Assembly: GCA_024704765.1 (NCBI GenBank)
Contig: JAKMXF010000088.1
Span: forward strand, 682,001 to 746,000
Origin: Oopsacas minuta
Taxonomy: Eukaryota; Porifera; Hexactinellida; Lyssacinosida; Leucopsacidae
Direction of reading: 5' to 3'
DNA length: 64,000 nt
Under the pieces are notes generated by a model. It searched no databases. It saw only the letters and a list, made by a program, of their open reading frames with translations, and had not been told where the DNA came from. Below, piece after piece: positions 24,901 through 33,760 of the stretch. The number at the start of each line of letters is the position of its first letter. Position 1 is the first letter of the stretch. The translations under genes were made by a program, and so were the position numbers.

Positions 24901-27900
24901 TCCATCATCTCGATCAACAGAAAAGGTAAATATTGTATGTCAACAACAACAAAGCATATAATATAATGTGTGTTAATAGGGGCATTTATCAAGACCATGT
25001 AGTGCTGAAAGCCCTTCAAAAAGTCAAGCTGGAACTATAGCTAAATTAGGTTCCGGTATAACACCAAGGAATAGATCAGCTTCTTGTAATGATGTCCCAA
25101 CTGCTCATCCTCCTCCTATACATATGGAGACACACCCTACACTCAGGAGAAAACAGGATAATGTAAACAAATATATAAACAAACAATAGAGCAACAAAAT
25201 ATATTTCCAAAAATTGCAATCTGTAATTTCTTTCAATACACAAATAAATGTGTCAAAATATGTATAATCACTTTAGTTTGTATCAAAGTCTCCAAACGAC
25301 ACCAACAAGCGTTCGAAATTCTTCTCACTTCCTGGGTTCAGACAGTTATCAAATCGTTTCTCAAAATCTCAAGAAAATGTTGGAGATAAAATATTAAGAA
25401 ATGAAAAGGGTAATAGAATCAAGAGAGGAGGTTCTCTTACCCTCGATATGGAGACGCAATCTGTGACAGAGAGCCTTTCTAGTACACACAGGTGATACAT
25501 TCGTCAATACTTGCTTATATTGAAGTGTCAAATTGTACAAATATGGTCCCAAACCTTCATAGTAACAAATATTCCATCGGCTATATCAAAGTGATTATCA
25601 CGGTCTCTTAAGCTTTGATATAACTACAGTCTGAACAAATGGAATTCAACATTTTCCATAAAATCATTACTTGGAATAATAGGGTCCACCGGTTAATCGA
25701 GCTAACACCTTAGTTCTGGTCAAGATACTCTGTTCCTGAAATGACCATATTAATCAGAGCTACCTTATTAACACTTCATTTTTGATATAGGACAAGAGAT
25801 TTCAATTTTGAATCATTATCACATTCACAAGGTAAGTTGTAAATACAATAAAACTTCCGCTAGTTAACACCTCTCGTATGTGTTAACATTTTGGGTGGTC
25901 TCCAGGGTGTTCACTTACTGAAGGTTTATTGTATTAATATTTTAAGGGAATTTATTATTTATTTTAACAGACAAAAATTGTTTTAAGTTCAGAATTTCTA
26001 TTTATACTTTTCAGGTTTTCCACCACGCAGTGCTTCTGTCTGCTCTGACCAATCAACTGCTAGCAAAACGAGCGCGCATTCAACATTATCTTTGGATAGG
26101 AAATCAAAAAAGCGAAGAGATCATGTTAAGAATTTTTTCACACCTGAGAAAGAGACAAATATAATTCCATCTAAAAATTCTGTGAAAACAAATCCTGTAG
26201 GAATAAACAAGTTAAGCGGGATAAGGTGTCAATTAAATGGTCCAATTCAAGTGTCACAAAATAAAGAACCAATCAAACAACAGCCTTCTCCTTCTTCTAA
26301 GTCTATAAATACACATTCCACGCATACTAGTGTCGTTGCTAGGAAACCGCCTACCCCTACTAGACATATTATAGACACGGTTCAATATGAAAACGAACAG
26401 ACAAGAGTTAGCCAATCAGATTCAAGCTTTAAGGCGCCAATTCCAACTAAGCGAGAGAGAAATGGCGCGTTAAATTCTGATGGATTAGCCAATGAGATTG
26501 AAGATAGAAAATATAATAAAAAGAGAGATGATAGATCAGCTGTTTCATCGGAACACACTGATAATCAAGTGAGTATAACAGGAGGATACACACCTATCCC
26601 GTGTTCCCATGGGGACCATTGACTTAATTAGTACTTGGTTCCAATTCCATCTCAGAAGTAATAATTAATGTTTTGTATTCTAGAAAGGAACAGATCTGAC
26701 ACAACAAATGAATGGAAATATACAAGTGAGAGGAGAGGAGAATATATTTGTTGATATTTACTTGTTTGTTTGTTTATTGATACTATATTTAGAATAAAAG
26801 CAGACATAAAAAGAATCCATTTTATGAGAATGAAGCTTTGTTATACAACAGATTCAGGTTTATTTATTTAATTATTAACACACTTGTGTATGATTATTCG
26901 AGTAATATTGGGAGGACTCTGAAGCTTGAGGTCCTGACAAAAATGGACCTCTTGTCCCCTCTCTCACAGGACATGAGTACCTTAAGATAATCCCTTCGGT
27001 GTCTGTTATTTACTGTATTGTATTTAGTTGGTTTCACGGAGATCTGACCCGAGAAGATGCAGAAAACCTTCTAAAGTTTTGTGGAAATGTTGGAAGTTTT
27101 CTGATACGAAATAGTAAGAAACATTCCAAACACCTCTGTCTATCTCTAAGGTATTCTATTACAGCTGTACGATTCAGATGTGACACAATTTTGTCACCTT
27201 TCGGAGGACACAAAAGTGGCACAGCCACTAACCGACACATTATTTGTATCTAATTAGGTATTCTGATCGGATTAGACACTTTAAAATTGATAGAAGTAAT
27301 TATGGATATTCAATTGACGGATTAGAGGTTAGGATTGTTTGTTTGTTTATTTGTTTGTTTGTTTGTTTGTTTGTTTGATTGTTTGTTTGTTTGTTTGTTT
27401 GTTTGTTTGTTTATTTGTTTGTTTGATTGTTTATTTGTTTGTTTGATTGTTTATTTGTTTGTTTGATAGTTTATTTGTTTATTTGTTTGTTTGATTGTTT
27501 ATTTGTTTGTTTGTTTATTTGTTTGTTTGATTGTTTATTTGTTTGTTTGATAGTTTATTTGTTTATTTGTTTGTTTGTTTGTTTGTTTGTTTGTTTGTTT
27601 GTTTGTTTGATTGTTTGTTTGTTTGTTTATTTGCTGTTTATATTGTTTAGGGATGTTATACGAATTTGAATAAACTTGTTGAAGTATTTATAACTTGGAA
27701 TGATAACATGGTAAAACCACTTGACAAAGGTAAACAAACAAACAAACAAACAAAACAAATAAATAATGTTTATTACTATTTGTTTATTAGTTATACAGAA
27801 ACAAACAAGAGATATAACACCTCGTACACCACCTCTAGAAACTGGTAAGTAATAATTGTTTGTTATTTGAATATTTCTTAGAAAAATATTTAATATTTGG

Positions 27901-27919
27901 AATGTTTAATTGTGGATAG
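22000..27919 (+). CDS. PH-SH2 adaptor protein (SH3BP2/STAP-like architecture)
   Basis: Sixteen exons: 22000-22056, 24048-24122, 24250-24360, 24418-24474, 24791-24925, 24980-25162, 25277-25491, 25791-25831, 26015-26568, 26684-26725, 26793-26857, 27028-27150, 27258-27327, 27651-27729, 27791-27844, 27882-27919; 632 residues. Residues 8-100 form a PH domain (LYEGYLEKKEKKWEAFWVRL, ending RTSWMANILLARD). The middle is Ser-rich and basic with a Pro motif RKPPTPTR. The C-terminus is an SH2 domain: WFHGDLTREDAENLL, then GSFLIRNS with the phosphotyrosine-binding Arg, then RHFKID. This order matches SH3BP2 (561 aa); STAP adaptors are shorter. It probably links tyrosine-kinase signals to membranes. SYCP3 lies antisense in intron 1. 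The 12-residue last exon is the weakest call. TTTG arrays fill introns 4 and 13. Confidence 0.8.
22265..23540 (-). CDS. SYCP3: synaptonemal complex protein 3 homologue, nested in PH-SH2 intron 1
   Basis: Three minus-strand exons, 23540-23145, 22889-22797 and 22516-22265, all phase 0, give 246 residues (human SYCP3 236). The N-terminal 70 residues are variable. From about 75 the Cor1/SYCP3 region reads GGDFSDIFANLKADVTKTM, KKYEIYSKTSSEYTRKKIDE, then FQEDIKKATESEEQLLNVF and a C-terminal coiled coil ending IANFKRSLESML, close to the vertebrate EIASVRKSLQSML end. SYCP3 forms the lateral element of meiotic chromosome axes as fibre-like coiled-coil tetramers. The whole gene lies antisense inside the first intron (22057-24047) of the PH-SH2 gene, so the two transcription units could interfere. 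Confidence 0.85.
22600..22790. repeat. dispersed repeat, family C copy 1
   Basis: Shares with 31185-31325 and 36110-36200: ATGAGGATAGGGATTCAT-like start, CACGCCCCGGGAGTGAGG versus CACGCCCCTGGGGTGAGG, then CAAATCCCTAA. It sits in the second SYCP3 intron. Origin unknown. Confidence 0.5.
23770..24016 (+). mobile_element. MITE family A copy 1
   Basis: About 250 bp, starting CAGTTGGAAACTTGTTTCAG and ending at a degraded GTGTAGCTGAAG. It shares its full interior with copies at 30677, 47439 and 54427 (TTACTAACTAACGGGTGAAT, CCTCCTTTAACACGATTAAT, CGCTCGCCTGCATGCTT). Terminal inverted repeats AACTTGTTTCAGCT / AGCTGAAACAAGTT are visible in the better copies. No coding capacity. Located in PH-SH2 intron 1. 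Confidence 0.85.
24481..24790. repeat. TTTG microsatellite array in PH-SH2 intron 4
   Basis: About 300 bp of (TTTG)n with TTTA, TTAG and TTGC variants fills the whole intron from donor to acceptor. Confidence 0.9.
25513..25632. mobile_element. Tigger-like MITE (family B), partial
   Basis: Contains the family phrases AATTGTACAAATATGGTCCC, AAATATTCCATCGGCTATAT and ATTATCACGGTCTCTTAAGC. It lies in PH-SH2 intron 7; the left terminus is missing. Confidence 0.8.
27331..27640. repeat. TTTG microsatellite array in PH-SH2 intron 13
   Basis: About 310 bp of (TTTG)n with interspersed TTGATTGTT and TTTATTTG variants. It fills the intron between exons 13 and 14. An apparent long open frame through it (Cys/Leu/Phe-rich) is an artefact. 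Confidence 0.9.
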
Positions 27920-27959
27920 TAAACAATAACAAATAACGTACAAACACACAAACACATAA

Positions 27960-29204
27960 TTAGAAGAATTGTAGCCTGTGAGAATCCTTCCTGTCCACTA
28001 CAACAATTCGACCCTCCTCGTTAATGTCAATGCCATAAGGAGAGCAGAATTCTCCAGGTCCTTCCCCTTCATGTCCAATAATAGTTACAATATGTCCCTC
28101 TATAGAGATTACTTTAATGTTATTAGCTCCGTAGTTACTAACTATAATGTTCTGGTGTCTGTCTAGACAGATATACCTAGGATCAGTGAGTAATTCCTGT
28201 GACGCAATCACTTGAAAGAAGTTCCCATCTCTTGAAAATAATTGTATCAGGTAGTCACACTTCCCAAACAGGACTACGAATAGAGATGGAGTTGTTCTTA
28301 GGCCAAAGAGCCTTGTGTCTTGTGTTATGTGAGGAGAGTTAAGTGCTGTTTCCTTGATTTTACTCAAATCCTCCAAACTGTAATGAGATATGTGATTAAC
28401 TTTACATATTCCTTCATACAGTGTATCTACGTCAGTTGTAATACAGGATATGGAATCACTTGGTTCTATTTGACACATTATTTCCCCTGACACCTTATCC
28501 AGCTTGAGGATATTATCTGGGAGGAAACATATAACAAACAGCTGATGAGGTGTTACAGCTATATCAGTAGGATGAGACATTCCTTGTGCCTTAATGGTCC
28601 TCTTATAAGAGCCATCTTTACAGAACACCTGAATTCTATGAACCGACCAATCAGACACATAAATATCTCCGTTATCTCTATCTATTGAGAGATCACTAGG
28701 ATTGAATATCTCATCACTTCCAATTCCTCCATTGACACCAGACCACACTGGTTTGTGTCTGTTCACGTAGGACACTCCCTCAACCACGCGACACAATCCT
28801 CCCATGCCACCTTCCAACCACTCTTCATGCCATTCGAGCCACACAGATGGTACCCGGTCACCAATCGCCTCCAGTACTTGTATTTCATTGTCTAGTCCTC
28901 TTAACATATTTTCTAAAAGAACATTCAACTCATTATGTACCAAATTTTGTGTAACCTCAGCTTGTGTGATTAGCAGCTGATCCAATTTGTTATGTCTGTC
29001 CACCACTTTAGCCTCTGCCATACGGACCACTTCATCTAGTTGTACCTCCATTTCTAGATGTTTCTCCTGTAGCACACGGAAATAGAACTCAAATCTGGCT
29101 CGGAGTTCCTCTTTCGCCATCAACACCTCTCTCCTAAGCCTTTCCAACTCTCTAGCTGTCTCTTCATGCATACCAGCGCCAAATTCAGTTGCCATGTTAC
29201 TCAA
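27960..29204 (-). CDS. NHL-repeat coiled-coil protein, family A copy 2
   Basis: Single-exon minus-strand protein of 414 residues (411 if started at MATEFG, three codons in). Same architecture as 2713-3948: coiled coil then NHL propeller, no RING or B-box. It shares about 200 bp of 5-prime flank (to about 29410) with the copy at 48009, so those two duplicated with their promoter. Against copy 1, over the stretch matching 3176-3536, I count about 17 replacement codons and one silent one. The gene ends 41 bases after the proposed end of the PH-SH2 gene on the opposite strand, so the two converge. Confidence 0.85.
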   Translation of the reverse strand: MSNMATEFGAGMHEETARELERLRREVLMAKEELRARFEFYFRVLQEKHLEMEVQLDEVVRMAEAKVVDRHNKLDQLLITQAEVTQNLVHNELNVLLENMLRGLDNEIQVLEAIGDRVPSVWLEWHEEWLEGGMGGLCRVVEGVSYVNRHKPVWSGVNGGIGSDEIFNPSDLSIDRDNGDIYVSDWSVHRIQVFCKDGSYKRTIKAQGMSHPTDIAVTPHQLFVICFLPDNILKLDKVSGEIMCQIEPSDSISCITTDVDTLYEGICKVNHISHYSLEDLSKIKETALNSPHITQDTRLFGLRTTPSLFVVLFGKCDYLIQLFSRDGNFFQVIASQELLTDPRYICLDRHQNIIVSNYGANNIKVISIEGHIVTIIGHEGEGPGEFCSPYGIDINEEGRIVVVDRKDSHRLQFF

Positions 29205-29545
29205 AATATTTATTGTAAGATAACACTAGTCACTATTCTTATACTATCTGGATACACCACAGAACAGACTGTAACGCTTACAAGTAGTCACTGATCTCTC
29301 TAACATACACTACACACTCTAACAACCAAATCATTCATAGATATGTTAACCACATTCCATCAGGTGCTGCATAGCAACAATACAATATGTTGTGAGGTTA
29401 ATTCAAAGGAAAATTACTTTATTCGAACATTTTTATCAAACCATTTATTTTTATAGAATTGATTGTAATCGATTAAATATAGCACTAAACAATGTTATGG
29501 GTAGTAAAATATATAAGTGATAGTTCCATATTATAGTTCCATATT
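29205..29545. promoter_or_regulatory. duplicated 5-prime flank of NHL family A copy 2
   Basis: The roughly 200 bp next to the start codon (29205-29410) match, in inverted orientation, 47803-48008 upstream of the third NHL copy, including CCACATTCCATCAGGTGCTG and the run up to CTTGTAAGCG-like sequence. Conservation outside the coding region suggests a shared promoter and leader. The remainder to 29545 is AT-rich with no gene. Confidence 0.6.
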
Positions 29546-31827
29546 TCAATTCACTGTTATAATAAACCAATCGCATTTGAAAGGCTCGATAACTTCATCT
29601 TCAGTTAGTATTACTATTTTGAATTTTTTGTTCAGTTCGTACATCTGAGACTTATTGAACTCCATCGATGTATATTCATCTGAGTCCTCTTCACGTGCTA
29701 AGTTCTTGTAACTAAAAATAGAATACAAATGGAACTTTTGAATAATCATTGTAGGGAACTGATTTGTGTAAATTATCATTCGTCTTGTTCGGGAATTCAT
29801 TCTTGTGTCCATTAATACATCTGTTCCCAACCTGGAGTTCATGACCCATTCGTGGTCTACGAAGGACAGCAGGGAGTATACAGAATCTCAAAATTTTATT
29901 ACACCATGTGAGAATGAGTTAAAATTGGCATAGGGTGTCAATAGGTGAAATTAGTTGGAAACCCTACACTCAACTCCTGTAATATCTAAGCTCAAGGGAT
30001 CGTAAGAATTACTTTGATATAACCGAATACATACAGTAGCCGCCGGATATAAGGACCATCTTCAGAAAATGGTCCTCATATATTCCTGTATATTTATACC
30101 GGCATTGACTGTATTTATTAAATTGTAACTGATGAGTTACTTTGACGGTTTGGGACCATATTGGTACAATTTATGACTTCGAAATAAAGCGGGTATTTGG
30201 ATGTATTCGCGCCGCAGTGTTCCCTCTAACTTGGGATAGCACATCTGACTTGTCCTGCCAAAAATGTAATGAATCAGAGAAATTATCTGAAGATCGAACA
30301 TTTTAAAGTGAAAATTCCAGGGTAGAGTCCAAAAATGAGAAAATTCGGGGGAACACAGTATCCGTGTTAGATAAAACTTACTAGTCATCTTCTACTATTT
30401 TCCGAGACATTATATCTACCAACAAGGTAGGATGAATGGCATTCAATTTCTCGGAAAATATTCCCCACATTGCTGTCAGCTGATTGTGAGTGTTCACGAC
30501 AACTTCTTTACCAAATCGTAGCGCGCCTAAAAATGCTAATCGTAGCCTTTTTTCTTCGAGATCCCCGGGGTTGAAAGTGTCAAGAAAGTTTACATCTCTA
30601 TATCTCATAAATGTCTCTACGTTTCCATTTTTATCAAGAACTAGCGGCCATCTATAATACAGAATTTATTATCACACTGTTGGTAGGAAACTTGTTTCAG
30701 CTCCACCGCTTGCACCAAGTTTCCCTGTCAGATGAATAACTACACAATATATTTACTAACTAACGGGTGAATAGTAGTAACAGACCTCCTTTAACACGAT
30801 TAATTCACACATTTAGAAGTAGAGTCATTGGAATATTTCCATGAATTGGACACTATAATTACGTCATAAATAATGAGATAGGAATTGGCCGCTCGCCTGC
30901 ATGCTTAGATGGCATAATGTGTAGCTGAAACAAGTTATCATTAACAGGGCCGATGCTATTCTAAATATTTTTATTTACTTGTTTGTTTTTGCTATTTGCT
31001 GGGTTTTATCATCAAAAATAACATTCGCTATCTGAGCAAGTGGAATACTGATTTCATCAACTAAAACAAACAAATAATAAACAAACAAATAATAAACAAA
31101 CAACAAAAATATTTATAACAATTAATACCTTTCTGTTCTTCAATTTTAACCTAAAAAGTAAATGCAGTTATTTAGGTGTGAATTGTGTCGCTATCTCCCT
31201 GAAGGGGGGCTTTCCACACGGTATGAGGGTAGGAATTCATGCACCATTGACCAGCTGAACAGGCCCCGAGGGGTGAAGTTACTAAAATGTGTGGAACCCC
31301 TAACCTCTGTCCGGATATGGAAAATTCAAATTACCTTCTCGAGGAGTTTTGCTGCTCCCTCAATGTCTTCCACTCTCTGTTAAGAAATCAGTAAATCTAG
31401 GTGTTAGTTTCTAATTATATTATAGATTATAATTTGCCTGTTTCGCATCTTTACTGTCTTTCTTAGCATCAGCTGTAGCTACAAATATGTGTGGATTGTG
31501 AGTAATCAAATACATATGAGATAGTGTCACATTTTTATTACCTGTTGAAGTGGTTTTCTTCACTGGAGTTGGTTTCTTTTGGGCAACAGCTGATTTGAAA
31601 CCGGAACCAGCACTAGGTGTCGACTTGGTGGCAGGCTGTGTCGGTTTTGTGACAGGTTTAGCAGCAGATTGTGTCGGTTTTGCAGCAGGTTTAGTGGCAG
31701 ATTGTGTCGGTTTTGCGGCAGATTTAGTGGCAGATTGTGTCGATTTCGCGGCGGGTTTAGTGGCAGATTGTGTCGGTTTTGCGGCACCATCTTTAGCACT
31801 TACAACTTTTGTAGGTGGTTGCGACAT
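29546..31827 (-). CDS. IQANK1-like protein with KPTQSA repeat N-terminus
   Basis: Seven minus-strand exons: 31827-31542, 31478-31438, 31376-31335, 31150-31129, 31060-30979, 30651-30382, 29711-29546; 302 residues, phases consistent. Residues 10-75 are about six copies of a lysine/alanine/proline/threonine unit (KPTQSATKPAAK). After a short coiled segment the C-terminal 145 residues (WPLVLDKNGNVETFMRYRD, LRLAFLGALRFGKEVVVN) resemble, as I recall it, the C-terminal region of IQANK1. No ankyrin repeats or IQ motif are present, so the name is only a resemblance. Intron 2 must use a GC donor (CAG|gcaaat); with a GT-only rule the frame would stop at 31420. Intron 6 holds Tigger-like and other repeats. 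Confidence 0.6.
29968..30210. mobile_element. Tigger-like MITE (family B) split by an insertion
   Basis: The left part (29968-30027, CAACTCCTGTAATATCTAAG to TTTGATATAACCGA) and right part (30134-30210, TTACTTTGACGGTTTGGGAC) are adjacent in intact copies. Here about 105 bp (30028-30133), itself starting ATACATACAGTAG and ending TTGACTGTAT, separates them, so one element probably inserted into another. Confidence 0.6.
30677..30947 (+). mobile_element. MITE family A copy 2
   Basis: The best-preserved copy: starts CTGTTGGTAGGAAACTTGTT and ends AGCTGAAACAAGTT then ATCATTAACAG. Terminal inverted repeats of at least 14 bp are perfect (AACTTGTTTCAGCT) and extend imperfectly to CTGTTA/TAACAG. It lies in intron 5 of the IQANK1-like gene. 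Confidence 0.88.
31185..31325. repeat. dispersed repeat, family C copy 2
   Basis: GTATGAGGGTAGGAATTCAT, CAGGCCCCGAGGGGTGAAG and GTGGAACCCCTAACC match the arrangement at 22670-22770 and 36115-36190. Located between exons 3 and 4 of the IQANK1-like gene. Confidence 0.45.
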
Positions 31828-32379
31828 ATCTCAAAGTTTACTATGTTTTTTCTCTATAGAATCTCTAATATATGAAGATATGTCAGAGGATATAATATGA
31901 TTCTAAAAATAGCAACTCTGCCACTTCACACTTCAGAACACACAATAATTATTATATTTTTATCTCTATTTATATCTGATAATATGATTATATTAAATCG
32001 TGTAAGTTATTTGTTTACTTGTTTGTATTGTCAACAAACACATAAGCTTGTGTCTAACTGGAACAATAGTTAGTTCCATATTGTTAATATAAGTAAGTAA
32101 CCAAGTAAAATAATCGTGTTAGACATTTGAAAGTGTCAAAATCGAATTCTACGTCCCTGGTTACACCCAATTTGCAGGTGGAAACTAATCTCTAAGACAA
32201 TTTTGAAATATTCACAAAAAAGGTGTGACAATATGATTAATCATCTGATAAATAAGTATAACAACTGTACATAAGACAAGATTTTCCCTGACTTAGTTAC
32301 CCAGCGCTTATTCAGGAATTCACGATAATTAATTAGTTCCAATTTTACTAAATATAGCAAAATAACTATGAGAGATAAT
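31828..32379. other. intergenic, upstream of IQANK1-like gene
   Basis: It contains the promoter of the IQANK1-like gene and the 3-prime end of KRTCAP2. AT-rich; no further gene or clear repeat is seen. Confidence 0.5.
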
Positions 32380-33615
32380 TCAAGTCTGTTTCTTTGTGCC
32401 CTTTGCCTTTTTGGTGTACTTGTCCTCTGATATCTTGTTCATATAGTATAGAGCTGTCAGAGAGCACAGTACACTATACAATATGGTAATTAGAACTGGA
32501 ACTAATTACAGTAGACCCTTGTTAGCACTGTTCCAATTGCAAAATAGTTAGTTACGATTAGTGGAATGCTTTGATGCATACCAGAGCAAACTCTATAAGC
32601 GGGGAATTCTAGGAAAAAACATATTTCCGCAATGAAGAATTGAATATTTTGGTTTCTCAGAAGAAATTCTTGGAAATTTATATATTATAATAATCAAATA
32701 TCGTGAAGGAAGTGGCTATACATATTCTCTGCTTAAAGGACATTCACATTTGAAATTATATATGGGGAGTAAGCAGGAGATTCGCCGGCTCGACTTCCCC
32801 ACCTTATAGAAGTTCTGCTGTACTATAGGATATAGCTGGATATTCATAAGAGTTGTAAAAGCGGTGAAAAGACTGCCAACATATCGAATATAGTACAGTT
32901 AACCCCCGTTATATCTAACACGGATATATCCAAATACCCGCTTATACCGAAGTGTGAATTGTACAAATATGGCCTCTTCGAATTAACGAGGGTCTACTGA
33001 TGAAACTTACCAAACAGTCATTGACACCCTGTGTACCAAAACTGAAGCAAATGCTGCTAATCCAATTGAGAATACAACTAAATACAAGATTAAATATAAT
33101 TGGAACTATGATGTGTTAGTTCCATATTCACCTTCATATACGTGAGACTGGAATTCATCTCCTAACATCATTCGCTCAATCGAATTTATACCCTTGAAAT
33201 AATAAAATAATTATTTGTATGGGAAATCATATTTTGGACCATGGACTACAAAGTTATTTCTTAAATCATATCGGAGGGTGCAGATAATGACTCCCATGGG
33301 TGCTTGGACCTAGACCAAGAAGTCCATTTCTGGAACTATAATTTACACGAAGTTACAGGTCTCTATGAATATATAATTTCTCATTGTCGTTATCTCGTTG
33401 AACAACTCTTCAAAAATATTTGTTTACAATATATATGATAAACAAACAAGTAAACAACTTACTGTTAGAACAAACACGAAAATATGAGATCCGATAAACC
33501 CAGCTATTAAGGTCATGGGTTGACTAGAAGCAAGTTGTTTGGAGAACATTTGCATTCCTGCGTATATCAGTATGGTTGTCAAGGTACACAACACTAATGT
33601 ACGTATGTTGTTCAT
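32380..33615 (-). CDS. KRTCAP2: keratinocyte-associated protein 2 (oligosaccharyltransferase subunit)
   Basis: Four minus-strand exons, 33615-33463, 33192-33132, 33077-33011 and 32473-32380, give 124 residues (human 136). The order matches KRTCAP2 throughout: YAGMQMFSKQLASSQ, FIGSHIFVFVLT, then IERMMLGDEF, the second and third hydrophobic segments (VVFSIGLAAFASVLVHRV; VLCSLTALYYMNKIS) and a lysine-rich cytosolic tail. KRTCAP2 is a small ER membrane subunit of the STT3A oligosaccharyltransferase complex that couples N-glycosylation to the translocon. A likely noncoding first exon ends with a GTAAGT donor near 33708. The start codon lies only 145 bp from the SFSWAP start on the other strand, implying a bidirectional promoter. 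Confidence 0.9.
32893..33000. mobile_element. Tigger-like MITE (family B), partial
   Basis: Starts TACAGTTAACCCCCGTTATA with TCTAACACGGATATATCC and ATTGTACAAATATGGCC; ends AATTAACGAGGGTCTACTGA. It sits directly against the exon 3 donor in KRTCAP2 intron 3. Confidence 0.75.
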
Positions 33616-33760
33616 TCCTAAAAGACTGGTTGGTAACTAGGCTAGAGGTGTAATAATATCTAAAAATATTGATGGATAATTTGACAAATAATCATTCATA
33701 ACTTACCGATTTTTGGATTCTTATTTCTAAAAGTAGCTACAATTAAATATATTTTGAACC

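Noticed and set aside
27427-27669. Cys/Leu/Phe-rich open frame
   Set aside because: It is a read-through of the TTTG microsatellite in PH-SH2 intron 13.
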